This document shows, in pieces, positions 37,778 to 46,942 of a stretch of 64,000 nt of DNA (position 1 is its first letter; every line of letters starts with the position of its first letter). This DNA is from Rhodocyclales bacterium GT-UBC (lineage in GTDB: Bacteria > Pseudomonadota > Gammaproteobacteria > Burkholderiales > Rhodocyclaceae). The notes under the pieces were generated by a model. It saw only the letters and a list, made by a program, of their open reading frames with translations. It did no database searches and was not told the DNA's origin. The DNA lies in assembly GCA_003583745.1 (NCBI GenBank), contig QXPY01000006.1, positions 1-64,000 of the forward strand, read 5' to 3'. Both the position numbers and the translations under genes were made by a program.

Positions 37778-38698
37778 ATGAAAGCTTGGCATCTGGCCCT
37801 GATCGGGCTTCTGTTCTCCTGTTGCCTGGCTCAGAGCGTGCAGGCCGGGCCCTTGCTCGATCGTCTGCGCGAGCGCCGGGCGGGGAGCGCCAGCGCGAGC
37901 GGCAATAGCTTGCCGCCGGACGTGCAGCGCCTGAGCAACCTGGCTTATGGGAGCGATCCGGCACAACGGCTCGATGTTTACCTGCCGGCGAACGCCCACC
38001 AGGCACCGGTGATTTTCATGGTGCATGGTGGCGCCTGGGCCGTTGGCGATAAAGCCATGGGCCGGGTGGTCGAGGCCAAGGTGGCGCGCTGGGTGGGCCG
38101 GGGCTTCATTTTTGTCTCGACCAATTACCGCATGCTGCCCGATGCGCCGCCCGATGTGCAGTTGCGCGATGTGCAGCGGGCTCTGGCCTTCGCCCAGGGA
38201 AAAGCGGGCGAGTGGGGCGGCGATGCGCAGCGCTTCATCCTGATGGGGCATTCGGCAGGAGCACATCTGGTGGCGCTGCTGGCCGCCAGCCCGGCGGCGG
38301 CTCGTCAGGCCGGGTTACAGGCCCCCGTGGCGACCGTGGCGCTGGATAGCGCGGCGATGAATTTGGTCGAGATCATGAGTCAGCCGCATTACCGGCTTTA
38401 CGACAAGCCATTCGGCGACGATCCGGTGTATTGGCAGCGCATGTCGCCAACGCTCAATCTCGGTCCTGGTGCCCCGCCTTTCCTGCTCGTCTGTTCGAGT
38501 CGGCGCGAAGCATCGTGCCAGCAGGCGAGGCAATTTGCCGAACGAGCCGGCGCGCAGGGCATTCGTGCCGAGGTGCTGAGCCAGGACTTGTCGCATGGCG
38601 ACATCAACAGTCAACTCGGTTTGCCGGGGCGCTATACCGATGCGGTGGAGGATTTCATGGCGAGTCTGGATCGCCAGCTTGAACGCCTGTTGCGCTAG
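37778..38698 (+). CDS. Exported alpha/beta-hydrolase (carboxylesterase/kynurenine formamidase-like)
   Basis: The 306-residue protein has a signal peptide (HLALIGLLFSCCLAQSVQA) and a BD-FAE/esterase-type alpha/beta-hydrolase fold. The oxyanion-hole motif is HGGAW, the nucleophile is in GHSAGAHL, and the catalytic His is probably in LSHGDIN. ATG 37778 is used; GTG 37772 is an alternative. It follows the Gly-rich secreted protein by 18 bases, so the two likely share a transcript. Substrate unknown. Confidence 0.85.
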   Translation: MKAWHLALIGLLFSCCLAQSVQAGPLLDRLRERRAGSASASGNSLPPDVQRLSNLAYGSDPAQRLDVYLPANAHQAPVIFMVHGGAWAVGDKAMGRVVEAKVARWVGRGFIFVSTNYRMLPDAPPDVQLRDVQRALAFAQGKAGEWGGDAQRFILMGHSAGAHLVALLAASPAAARQAGLQAPVATVALDSAAMNLVEIMSQPHYRLYDKPFGDDPVYWQRMSPTLNLGPGAPPFLLVCSSRREASCQQARQFAERAGAQGIRAEVLSQDLSHGDINSQLGLPGRYTDAVEDFMASLDRQLERLLR

Positions 38699-38836
38699 CC
38701 CGCGCCGCGGCGGCACATCGGGTTGAACGAAATGCATACGGGATAATCAAATCGGCATGTCATCCTGCGCTCCGCCATGCCCTCAAGCTGGCGGATCGCT
38801 TCCTTTTTGTTTGCCAGACAGCAAGGGGGTAGCGTC

Positions 38837-39811
38837 ATGTTGTTCATCACCAATCGTTTTCCCAAAGGGTCCATCCAGACCCGGGCCGGCCGCAATTTCG
38901 AGTTCGATCTGAGAAACAATGCGCCGAGCAATTCGGTGTTCTTTTGCGAACGCAACGATGATGGTTCGCTGGTTGAAGTCGGTGGTCTGAATTTTCTGTC
39001 GCGTCTGAAAGCCTCGGACTATCGTCAAATCCTGCTCTACATCCACGGCTTTTCCAATTTGCCGGAGGATGTATTTGCTGCCGCAACCGAGTTTCAGGCA
39101 TTGTGCAACGGCAAGGACACCGGCGAAGTGCTGGTCGTCCCGGTGATCTGGCCCTGCGACAACGATCTTGGCATCGTCCAGGATTACTGGGATGACCAGA
39201 AATCGGCCGACGGCAGTGCCTTGTCGCTATCCCGCGCACTGTGCCGCTTTCTCGAATGGCGGGAGTCGAGCCGGAACGACCCGGGCGATCCCTGCCTGAA
39301 GCGGATCAACGTACTCGCCCATTCGATGGGTAACCGGGTCTTGCGCGAAACGCTGGCGACCTGGGAGCGCTACGACCTGACCGATGGCGTGCCGCTGATC
39401 TTTCGCAACACTTTCCTGGTGGCGGCGGATATCGAGAACGAGTCGATCCATCGCAACGAACGGGGCAAACTGATCGCCGATGCCTCGCGTAACGTGGTGG
39501 TTTATTTTGCTTCCGACGATCTGGCGCTGCGCGCCAGCAAGGCCGCCAACCTGAAGAACAAGATCGCCTCGCGCCGTCTCGGCCACACCGGGCCGGAAAA
39601 CATGGATCTGACACCGAAGAATGTCTATGTCGTCGATTGCGACGACGTCAATAACGCCTACGACAATCCCAAGGGGCATTCGTACTTCCGCAGCGGACGC
39701 ATTCATGGCCAGCCGGGGCTGGTCTTCGAGCACATCTACGGTTGTCTGAAAAGCGGCCGGGTCTTTCCGGAGGATGAGACACGCCGCTCGACCATCATCC
39801 GCGAAGCTTGA
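38837..39811 (+). CDS. Alpha/beta-hydrolase family protein (DUF900-like)
   Basis: The 324-residue protein lacks a signal peptide. ILLYIHGFSN forms the oxyanion region, and the nucleophile Ser is in NVLAHSMGNRVLRE. The DUF900 assignment is by overall pattern. AAGGGGG precedes the ATG at 38837. The gene is convergent with the yfi operon. Function unknown; lipase or esterase activity is plausible. Confidence 0.8.
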   Translation: MLFITNRFPKGSIQTRAGRNFEFDLRNNAPSNSVFFCERNDDGSLVEVGGLNFLSRLKASDYRQILLYIHGFSNLPEDVFAAATEFQALCNGKDTGEVLVVPVIWPCDNDLGIVQDYWDDQKSADGSALSLSRALCRFLEWRESSRNDPGDPCLKRINVLAHSMGNRVLRETLATWERYDLTDGVPLIFRNTFLVAADIENESIHRNERGKLIADASRNVVVYFASDDLALRASKAANLKNKIASRRLGHTGPENMDLTPKNVYVVDCDDVNNAYDNPKGHSYFRSGRIHGQPGLVFEHIYGCLKSGRVFPEDETRRSTIIREA

Positions 39812-39820
39812 GGCGGTGGC

Positions 39821-40312
39821 TTAGCTGCCGGCGATGACCAGTACGACCCGGCGGTTTTGTGCCCGTCCATCGGACGTGTGATTGTCGGTGACCGGTATCC
39901 GGCTGCCGAGGCCGCGAACCGTCATGCCGTTTGCCGGCATGCCGGCAGCCTGCATGGCATCGGCGACCGCTTGCGCGCGGCGCAGCGAAAGCTGGTCGTT
40001 GTAGCTGGCCTGGCCGGTATTGTCGGTGTGGCCGTCGATGCGGACCTGGGTGATCTCCATGTCCAGCAGCAGACGGGCGATGCGGGCGACGGCCTGGCGG
40101 GCGGGGGCGGTCAGTACAGCCTCGTTGGTCCCGAAGAGGAGCTTTTCCGAGGCGCTGAATTCCCAGCCGGCATCGGTTTGTACGAATCCGGCCTGCTTGA
40201 GCAGGGCAATGTTTTCCGGGTTGGCCGTGCCCTTGGCTGGCGGCGCAGACTGGCAGGCGGCCAGGAGCAGGACGATCAGTCCGAAGAAAAAATGGCGCTT
40301 GAGCGTATTCAT
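39821..40312 (-). CDS. yfiB: OmpA-family lipoprotein YfiB of the YfiBNR system
   Basis: YfiB sequesters the periplasmic inhibitor YfiR at the outer membrane and so releases the cyclase YfiN. This 163-residue protein has a lipoprotein signal (FFFGLIVLLLAACQS) and an OmpA-like peptidoglycan-binding domain (RIDGHTDNTGQASYNDQLSLRRAQAV; GLGSRIPVTDN; NRRVVLVI). Its ATG overlaps the yfiN stop (ATGA). Symbol by homology and operon context. Confidence 0.88.
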   Translation of the reverse strand: MNTLKRHFFFGLIVLLLAACQSAPPAKGTANPENIALLKQAGFVQTDAGWEFSASEKLLFGTNEAVLTAPARQAVARIARLLLDMEITQVRIDGHTDNTGQASYNDQLSLRRAQAVADAMQAAGMPANGMTVRGLGSRIPVTDNHTSDGRAQNRRVVLVIAGS

Positions 40313-41583
40313 GCGTTTTCTTTCAATGAGGCGGCACCTTGTCGGCCGGCCAGTGCGTAAGCACCTCGACCGGCGCGTTTCGACTGATACATCGCTTCGT
40401 CGGCGCTTTTCAACAGTCCGGCAGCATCGCCGGCATGATCGGGATAGAGGGCGATGCCGATGCTCAGGCTGGTTCGCAATTCGGCGCCGGAGGACAACTC
40501 GATCGGCTCTGCCATGCTGTCGAGAATATTGCCGGCAACGCGTGCGGCTTGGGCCGGTTCGCCCAGATGCGACAGCAGGACGGCGAATTCGTCGCCGCCC
40601 AGGCGGGCGACCAGGTCGCTTTCCCTGACCGTTGCCCGCAGGCGAGCGGCAATCGCACACAGAACGGCATCGCCGGCTTCGTGACCGAGCTTGTCGTTGA
40701 TCGATTTGAAGCGATCCGCGTCGATGAAAAAGAGGGCCAGGCGCTCGTCTTTCTCTTTGGCATGGAGAAAAGCCGAGGCCAGTCGGTTTTCGAACTGGGC
40801 GCGATTGGCAAGGCCGGTCAGCGGGTCGTGGTTGGCCTTGAAGTCGAGTTGCTCGTTGTCGCTCTGCATTTGCTGGCGCCAGCTTTCGAGTTCTGCGAGC
40901 AGGGCGTTGAAGTCGTCGCCGAGAGATTGCAGTTCGGCGATCTGCTGCGGCGCGACGCGTTGACCGAATTGCCGCTCGCGGCGGGCCCGCGAGGCGATTT
41001 CGGCGAGATGCTGCAAGGGGGCGACGATGGCCCGGCTGGCTTGATGCGACAGGCGGGAGGCGATGAAACGGCAAAGCAGCAGGCTGATCAAGCCGCAGGC
41101 GAGACTGGAGAGCAGGAAAATGAGCAGGTTCTGGCCCGATGCGTAAAGTTTGACCTGGCCGATTCGCTGATCGTCGTGGCGGATATCTTCGACGGCCGGT
41201 CGCGACAGCAGCAGGCTGGCCAGCAGGCGTTCGATGGCGATGCCGGTGTGGCTTGGCCTTTCCTGCCAGCGGGCGATTTCGTTGCCGTCACGGTCGATGA
41301 CCAGGGCGGAGGCCAGTTGATGGTCGCCGGCCATCTGGCTCAAGGCCTCGTTGGCCGCTTCGCTGTCGTTGAAGACGACGGCGGCCTCGACGGTATAGGC
41401 GATGTTGTGGGCCGCTAGGGCGAGGTTGTCGACCATGTAGGCGCGCAGCGCGACCAGGCCGAGCAGCACGATGGAAGCACCGAGCACGAGCAGCGCAATG
41501 GTGGCGATGCGCATGTTCGCCTGGTGCAACAGGAAGCTCAGGGCCGGCGGCTGGGAACGGGCGGGGGAATCAGTTCGCTTCAT
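40309..41583 (-). CDS. yfiN: Membrane diguanylate cyclase YfiN
   Basis: The 424-residue enzyme makes c-di-GMP. Two membrane segments (about 26-48 and 155-178) flank a periplasmic CHASE8-like domain. A HAMP region and a C-terminal GGDEF domain follow. The active site is intact (LGGDEFAVLL), and an inhibitory RxxD (RESD) lies five residues before it. It overlaps yfiR by 14 bases and yfiB by 4 bases. YfiR should repress it through its periplasmic domain. Confidence 0.92.
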   Translation of the reverse strand: MKRTDSPARSQPPALSFLLHQANMRIATIALLVLGASIVLLGLVALRAYMVDNLALAAHNIAYTVEAAVVFNDSEAANEALSQMAGDHQLASALVIDRDGNEIARWQERPSHTGIAIERLLASLLLSRPAVEDIRHDDQRIGQVKLYASGQNLLIFLLSSLACGLISLLLCRFIASRLSHQASRAIVAPLQHLAEIASRARRERQFGQRVAPQQIAELQSLGDDFNALLAELESWRQQMQSDNEQLDFKANHDPLTGLANRAQFENRLASAFLHAKEKDERLALFFIDADRFKSINDKLGHEAGDAVLCAIAARLRATVRESDLVARLGGDEFAVLLSHLGEPAQAARVAGNILDSMAEPIELSSGAELRTSLSIGIALYPDHAGDAAGLLKSADEAMYQSKRAGRGAYALAGRQGAASLKENA

Positions 41584-42124
41584 GCTGATTCTTCTTTCTT
41601 TGCAGCAATTGCAGCACTTTCGGATTGATCCGGATGCCGCTGCGCGAAATGGCATCCAGATTGGCCCGCAAACCGACCTCGCCGGCCTGGATCGGCAGGC
41701 AGAACATGGTCGGCTCGGCACACACCGCGTCGTTTTCGCTGATGCTCAGGATCGGACGGCCGACCGCTTTGTCGAGCAGCTTCTTGCGTTCGGCCGCGGG
41801 CAGGGTGCCGAGAAACAGGACGTCGCAGCGCCCGCTCCAGTCGGCTTCATCGCTGCCGATACGGCGATAGGACAGCAGCTGTTCGCCGATCTGGCCCGGC
41901 GTGCCGAGGCCTTCTTTGAGGTAGGCCGGTTGGCCGGCGATGCAGAAGCGCAGCTTGTCCGTCGAAGACGGCCAGCGGGCGTAGCCGATGATGCCGGTGA
42001 CGACCCGCGATACCTGGGTCTCGAGGTCGGCCGGCGCGGCATCGGAGGGGGGCACGCCGAGCGCACTGGCGAGGGCGAAACTGGCCAGCAGAAGGAGCGG
42101 AAACGGGGCGAGTAGTCGGCGCAA
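41570..42124 (-). CDS. yfiR: Periplasmic repressor YfiR
   Basis: YfiR binds and inhibits YfiN and responds to envelope and redox stress. The 184-residue protein has a signal peptide (LLLLASFALASALG). The YfiR-type core contains four cysteines (RFCIAG, GRCDVL and the C-x6-C pair CAEPTMFC), which fits the disulfides known for this family. The order yfiR-yfiN-yfiB is the canonical operon. The 117 bases up to guaD contain its promoter. Confidence 0.9.
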   Translation of the reverse strand: MRRLLAPFPLLLLASFALASALGVPPSDAAPADLETQVSRVVTGIIGYARWPSSTDKLRFCIAGQPAYLKEGLGTPGQIGEQLLSYRRIGSDEADWSGRCDVLFLGTLPAAERKKLLDKAVGRPILSISENDAVCAEPTMFCLPIQAGEVGLRANLDAISRSGIRINPKVLQLLQRKKNQHEAN

Positions 42125-42241
42125 TGCAGGTCCCGGGGAAGAGAAGAGGCAATTGATGAAAATGACGGACGCTTGCCGCCATCTTAATTGCCCCTTGCCC
42201 GGTCAACCCGAGAAGGTTTTCACACTTTGCCGGAAGAAAGT

Positions 42242-43573
42242 TCAGGCCGCGATGTAGGCCGCCTTGCCCATGATGTGCGTTGCCATCACGCAGCGCTCGT
42301 CGCCCAGGATCATCATGGCGAACAGTCGCTCGGCCAGGCCTTCGCCGCCCTTGAGACGGAAATCCAGCTCCGGCGTGGCGCGCGGGTCGAGGACGATGAA
42401 ATCGGCCTCCTTGCCCGGTGCAAAATTGCCGATGAAGTCGTCGAGATAAAGCGCCTGGGCGCCGCCCAGCGTGGCCAGAAACCAGGCGCGCAGCGGCGGC
42501 AGCGGGCGCTGGTGCAGTTGCGACACCTTGTAGGCCTCGCCCAGCGTGCGGATCAGGCTGAATGAGGTACCGCCGCCGACATCGGTGGCCAGCCCGACGC
42601 GGATGCCGGCATCGCTGGCCGCCGGGTGGTTGAAGAAGCCGCTGCCAAGGAACAGGTTGGAGGTCGGGCAGAAGGCCGCAGCGGCGCCGAACTGGGCCAT
42701 TTCCTCGATCTCGACCGGTGCCAGGTGGATGCAGTGGCCGTAGATGCTGCGCGGGCCGAGTAGGCCGTAGTGGTTGTAGACGTCGAGATAGTCGCGGCAA
42801 TGCGGGAACAGCTCGCCGACCCAGGCGATTTCGTCCGGATTCTCGGCCAGGTGCGATTGCACGTGCAGATCGGGCTGGCTGCGGTAGAGCGCGCCGGCCA
42901 GGGCCAGCTGGTCAGGCGTCGAGGTCGGCGCGAAGCGCGGCGTGATGCTGTAGCGCAGGCGACCCTTGCCATGCCAGCGCTCGATCAGCGCCAGGCAGTC
43001 GCGCTCGGCCTCGGCGACGGTATCCATCAGGTTGGCCGGGGCATTGCGGTCCATCATCACCTTGCCGGTCAGCATGCGCAGATTGTGCCGCTCGGCCGAG
43101 GCCATGAAGGCATCGACCGATTCGGGATGCACCGTCGAGAACACCGAAGCGGTCGTCGTGCCGTGCGCCAGCATGCGTTCGACGAAGTAATCGGCGGTGG
43201 CGCTGCCGACTGCCGGGTCGCAGAAGGCGGCTTCGGCCGGAAAGGTGTAATCGTTCAGCCAGTCGAGCAATTGCCGACCAAAGGAGGCAATGATGCCGGA
43301 CTGCGGGTAATGGCAATGGGTGTCCACCAGGCCGGGCAGGATCAGCTTGCCGGAGTAGTCGAAGACTTCGGCCTCGCCCAGGATGGCCGGCGGGATGCGG
43401 GCCAGGATGTCCGCCCAAGGGCCGACGTCGGCGATATGGCCATCCTCGATCCACAGCGCGCCATCGGCAAAGTATTGGTAGCTGTCGGCGGCATCGTGTT
43501 CGCCGGGGTCGGCGAGAAAGTGCAGGACCTGTCCGTGGACGAGCTGGTAGCGTGGTTTGAGCGAATCGTTCAT
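42242..43573 (-). CDS. guaD: Guanine deaminase (amidohydrolase family)
   Basis: GuaD converts guanine to xanthine and ammonia, feeding xanthine dehydrogenase encoded in the same operon. The 443-residue protein has the metal ligands LPGLVDTHCHYPQ, HSHLAEN-type VQSHLAENPDE, YGHCIHL and the catalytic Asp in GLATDVGGGTSFS. It is the last gene of the operon and starts 6 bases after the preceding gene. Confidence 0.95.
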   Translation of the reverse strand: MNDSLKPRYQLVHGQVLHFLADPGEHDAADSYQYFADGALWIEDGHIADVGPWADILARIPPAILGEAEVFDYSGKLILPGLVDTHCHYPQSGIIASFGRQLLDWLNDYTFPAEAAFCDPAVGSATADYFVERMLAHGTTTASVFSTVHPESVDAFMASAERHNLRMLTGKVMMDRNAPANLMDTVAEAERDCLALIERWHGKGRLRYSITPRFAPTSTPDQLALAGALYRSQPDLHVQSHLAENPDEIAWVGELFPHCRDYLDVYNHYGLLGPRSIYGHCIHLAPVEIEEMAQFGAAAAFCPTSNLFLGSGFFNHPAASDAGIRVGLATDVGGGTSFSLIRTLGEAYKVSQLHQRPLPPLRAWFLATLGGAQALYLDDFIGNFAPGKEADFIVLDPRATPELDFRLKGGEGLAERLFAMMILGDERCVMATHIMGKAAYIAA

Positions 43574-43579
43574 GAAATC

Positions 43580-44941
43580 TCAGTGCGTGCCGTTGGCCAG
43601 TTGGCGGGCCAGGCGATTGTGGTGGGCGACCAGGGGTTGCAGTTCGAGTGGCAGCAGCTGGCCGTCGGCGACGACCGGCTTGCCGTTGATGATGGAATGA
43701 CGAACCGACTGCGGCGTACAGAAAACCAGGGCGGCGACCGGGTCATGCACGGCGGCGCCGGCCAGGTCGAGACCGCCGGTCGGGAAGGCAACCAGGTCGG
43801 CGCTCATGCCCGGCGCCAGGGCGCCGATGTCGTCGCGGCCAAGCACCTTGGCGCCGCCCAGCGTGGCGAGTTCGAGCGCCTGGCGGGCGTTCATCGCCGC
43901 CGGGCCATGGCCGACGCGGGCCAGCAGCATGGCCTGGCGGGCTTCGCCGAGCAGGTGGGCGGCATCGTTCGAGGCACAGCCGTCCACGCCGAGGCCGACA
44001 GGCACGCCGGCTTCGCGCAGCGCCGGGATCGGCGCAATGCCGGAGGCCAGCCGCATGTTGGAGCAGGGGCAGTGCGCGACACCGGTGCCGGTGCGGGCAA
44101 ACAGGCCGATACCTGGCGTGTCGAGCTTGACGCAGTGGGCATGCCAGACGTCGTGGCCGACCCAGCCGAGCGATTCGGCGTATTCGGCCGGCGTCATGCC
44201 GAACTTCTCGCGGCTGTAGGCGACATCGTTGTCGTTCTCGGCCAGGTGGGTGTGCAGCGAAACCCCGTAGCTGCGCGCCAGTACCGCCGCCTCGCGCATC
44301 AGGTCGCGGCTGACCGAGAACGGCGAGCAGGGGGCGACGACGATGCGTTGCATGGCGTGGCGTTGCGGGTCATGCCAGGTTTCGATCAGGCGCTGGGTGT
44401 CCTTGAGGATGCTGGCTTCGTCCTCGACCAGGCGGTCGGGCGGCAGGCCGCCCTGGCTTTCGCCGACGCTCATGCTGCCGCGTGCGGCGTGAAAGCGCAT
44501 GCCGATGGTTGCGGCAGCCTCGATCGAGTCGTCGAGACGGCTGCCGTTCGGGTAGAGGTAGAGATGGTCGCTCGATGTCGTGCAGCCGGAAAGGATCAGC
44601 TCGGCCATCGCGGTCAGCGTCGAGACGCGCACCATCTCCGGCGTCAGGCCGGCCCAGATCGGGTAAAGCCGGCGCAGCCAGCCGAACAGCTCGGCGTCCT
44701 GGGCGCCGGGAATGGCCCGGGTCAGGCTCTGGTACATGTGGTGGTGGGTATTGACCAGGCCGGGCAGGGCGACCGTGCCGGCCAGCGAGATCACCTGGTC
44801 GGCCGTGGCTGGCAGTTGCTCGCTGCTGCCGACCGCTTCGATCACGCCATCGCGGATGAAGACGCCGCCGCCGGCGATTTCGCGGCGGGCAGCATCCATG
44901 GTGACGAGGACGTCGGCGTCTTTCAGTAAAAGTGTAGGCAT
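43580..44941 (-). CDS. 8-oxoguanine deaminase (amidohydrolase, AtzB/TrzN relatives)
   Basis: The 453-residue zinc amidohydrolase most resembles the 8-oxoguanine deaminase group, which converts 8-oxoguanine to urate. Metal ligands appear in LPGLVNTHHHMYQS, SLHTHLAEND, HAHCVKL and GLGVDGCASND. Placement between purine importer genes and guaD supports a purine substrate. Related enzymes act on s-triazines or isoxanthopterin, so substrate assignment is probable and not certain. Confidence 0.78.
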   Translation of the reverse strand: MPTLLLKDADVLVTMDAARREIAGGGVFIRDGVIEAVGSSEQLPATADQVISLAGTVALPGLVNTHHHMYQSLTRAIPGAQDAELFGWLRRLYPIWAGLTPEMVRVSTLTAMAELILSGCTTSSDHLYLYPNGSRLDDSIEAAATIGMRFHAARGSMSVGESQGGLPPDRLVEDEASILKDTQRLIETWHDPQRHAMQRIVVAPCSPFSVSRDLMREAAVLARSYGVSLHTHLAENDNDVAYSREKFGMTPAEYAESLGWVGHDVWHAHCVKLDTPGIGLFARTGTGVAHCPCSNMRLASGIAPIPALREAGVPVGLGVDGCASNDAAHLLGEARQAMLLARVGHGPAAMNARQALELATLGGAKVLGRDDIGALAPGMSADLVAFPTGGLDLAGAAVHDPVAALVFCTPQSVRHSIINGKPVVADGQLLPLELQPLVAHHNRLARQLANGTH

Positions 44942-44944
44942 GGC

Positions 44945-45865
44945 TCAGGGCAGGAAGGGCTTGCCGAGCGAGGCCGGCAGGTTGAGCTGGAGCAGCCGGC
45001 GGTCGCGCGAGATGACGACCAGCACGACGATGGTGGCGGCGTAAGGCAGAGCAGCCAGGAATTGCACCGGCACGTCGATGCCCAGGCCCTGGGCATGGAA
45101 TTGCAGGATGGTGACGGCGCCGAACAGGTAGGCGCCGAGCAGCAGGCGCAGCGGTTTCCAGGTGGCGAAGACGACCAGCGCGACGGCGATCCAGCCGCGG
45201 CCAGCGCTCATGTTCTGCACCCAGAGCGGGGTATAGACGGTGGACAGGTAGGCGCCGGCGATACCGGCCATGGCGCCGCCGAAGGCCACTGCGCCGTAGC
45301 GGATGCCGAGCACCGGGTAGCCGATGGCGTGGGCCGACTCGGGCGATTCGCCAACCGCCTTGAGGAGCAGGCCGAGGCGGGTCCTGGCCAGGGTCCAGGC
45401 GACGACGGCGAAGGTGATGAAGGAGAGGTAGACCACCGCATCCTGCTTGAACAGGATCGGCCCGAGCAGCGGAATGTCGGAAAGCAGCGGGATGACCAGC
45501 GGTTGCAGGCCGGGCAGGCTGTAGCTGACATAGTGCTGGCCGATGAAGGCGGAGAGGCCGATGCCGAAGATGGTCAGGGCAAGGCCGCAGGCCGCCTGGT
45601 TGGCGGCCAGCGACAAGGCGAAAAAGGCGAAGATCAGCGCGGTGGCGGCACCGGCTAGGGCCCCGGCCGGCAGGCCGGCGGCGGCACCGTAGCCGGTTTC
45701 GGCGGCGAGCGCGAAGCCGGCGATGGCGCCGGTCAGCATCATGCCCTCGACGCCGAGGTTGATGACGCCGGTGCGCTCGGCGACCAGTTCGCCGAGGCCG
45801 GCGAAGATCAGCGGGGTGGCGGCGGCGATGGCGCCGGCCAGGACGGGAATCAGGCTTTCAATCAT
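44945..45865 (-). CDS. ABC transporter permease, BMP/YufQ-type purine nucleoside importer
   Basis: The 306-residue membrane protein has about eight hydrophobic segments and the BPD_transp_2 family start (TPLIFAGLGELVAERTGVINLGVEGMMLTGAIAGF). It pairs with the permease encoded just upstream. It starts 21 bases after that gene and ends 3 bases before the 8-oxoguanine deaminase ATG. Confidence 0.92.
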   Translation of the reverse strand: MIESLIPVLAGAIAAATPLIFAGLGELVAERTGVINLGVEGMMLTGAIAGFALAAETGYGAAAGLPAGALAGAATALIFAFFALSLAANQAACGLALTIFGIGLSAFIGQHYVSYSLPGLQPLVIPLLSDIPLLGPILFKQDAVVYLSFITFAVVAWTLARTRLGLLLKAVGESPESAHAIGYPVLGIRYGAVAFGGAMAGIAGAYLSTVYTPLWVQNMSAGRGWIAVALVVFATWKPLRLLLGAYLFGAVTILQFHAQGLGIDVPVQFLAALPYAATIVVLVVISRDRRLLQLNLPASLGKPFLP

Positions 45866-45886
45866 GAGCGTTTCCTTGGGCGGCGG

Positions 45887-46942
45887 TCAGAGGGGTTTGC
45901 GCAGGCGGTTGTCGATGAAGGCATCGGCGCCGAGCAGGAAGAACAGCAGCATGCCCTGGAAGATGCCGGTGATCGCCGCCGGCATCTGCAGGCTGACCTG
46001 GGCCGCCTCGCCGCCGAGGTAGATCAGCGCCATCAAGGCCCCGGCGAGTACGATGCCGAGCGCGTGCAGGCGGCCGAGGTAGGCGACGATGATGGCGGCG
46101 AAACCGTAGCCCGGCGAGATGTTGAGATTCAACTGGCCGACCGGCCCGGCGACTTCGCCGACCCCGGCCAGACCGGCGGTCAGGCCGGAGATGACCAGGC
46201 TGAACCACACCGTCTGCTTGGCCGAGAAGCCGGCGTAGCGCGAGGCGGCCGGTGCCTGGCCGCCGACTTCGAGCTGGTAGGAGAGGAAGCTGCGGGCGTT
46301 GAACAGCCAGAAGGCGAGTACCGCGAACAGCGTGATGAAGATCGAGGTATTGACCCGCGAGCCTTCGAGCAGGATGCCGAACAGCGCGTTGTCGCCGAAC
46401 ATGATCGATTGCGGGAAGTTCATCCCGTCCGGGTCGCGCCACGGGCCGTTGACCATGTAGGAGAGGATGAAGGTGGCGACGTAGGTCAGCATCAGCGTGG
46501 TCAGCGTCTCCTCGGCGTTGAAGCGCGTCTTGAGCAGCGCCGGCAGGGCGCCCCACAAGGCACCGCCGAGGGCGCCGGCGACCACCATGGCCGGGATCAC
46601 CCAGGCCGAGTCGCTGCCGTCGAAATGGATGGCGACGCCGCCGCCGAACAGGGCGCCGATGATCAGCTGGCCTTCTGCGCCGATGTTGTAGATGCGGGCC
46701 TTGAAGCCGATGGCCAGGCCTTGGGCAATGAGGATCAGCGGACAGGCCTTGATCAGCAGCTCGCTCCAGCCGTAGCTGGAGGTCAGCGGCTGGATGAAGA
46801 AGACCTCGAAGGAGGCCAGCGGCGACTTGTCGAGTGCCCAGAACAGGAAGGAGCCGGCCAGCAGCGTGGCGACGATGGCGATCAGGGGCGCCGTCCAGCG
46901 CATCAACTGCGACGGCTGGGCGCGGGGTTCAAGCAGATGCAT
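45887..46942 (-). CDS. ABC transporter permease, BMP/YufP-type purine nucleoside importer
   Basis: The 351-residue BPD_transp_2 family protein has an N-terminal cytoplasmic lead of about 17 residues. About nine hydrophobic segments follow, with the motif GFKARIYNIGAEGQLIIGALFGG. ATG 46942 (MHLLEPRAQ) overlaps the ATPase gene by 14 bases; residues further upstream look non-coding. It forms a heterodimeric channel with the second permease. Confidence 0.92.
   Translation of the reverse strand: MHLLEPRAQPSQLMRWTAPLIAIVATLLAGSFLFWALDKSPLASFEVFFIQPLTSSYGWSELLIKACPLILIAQGLAIGFKARIYNIGAEGQLIIGALFGGGVAIHFDGSDSAWVIPAMVVAGALGGALWGALPALLKTRFNAEETLTTLMLTYVATFILSYMVNGPWRDPDGMNFPQSIMFGDNALFGILLEGSRVNTSIFITLFAVLAFWLFNARSFLSYQLEVGGQAPAASRYAGFSAKQTVWFSLVISGLTAGLAGVGEVAGPVGQLNLNISPGYGFAAIIVAYLGRLHALGIVLAGALMALIYLGGEAAQVSLQMPAAITGIFQGMLLFFLLGADAFIDNRLRKPL

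Noticed and set aside
42125-42241. Terminator after guaD
   Set aside because: Only a poorly paired CCTT...AAGG element without a T-run was found, so the end of the purine operon is left open.
42770-44929. Plus-strand open frame of about 719 codons opposite guaD and the 8-oxoguanine deaminase gene
   Set aside because: It spans two well-supported minus-strand genes and their junction. The translation is low in complexity and lacks motifs.
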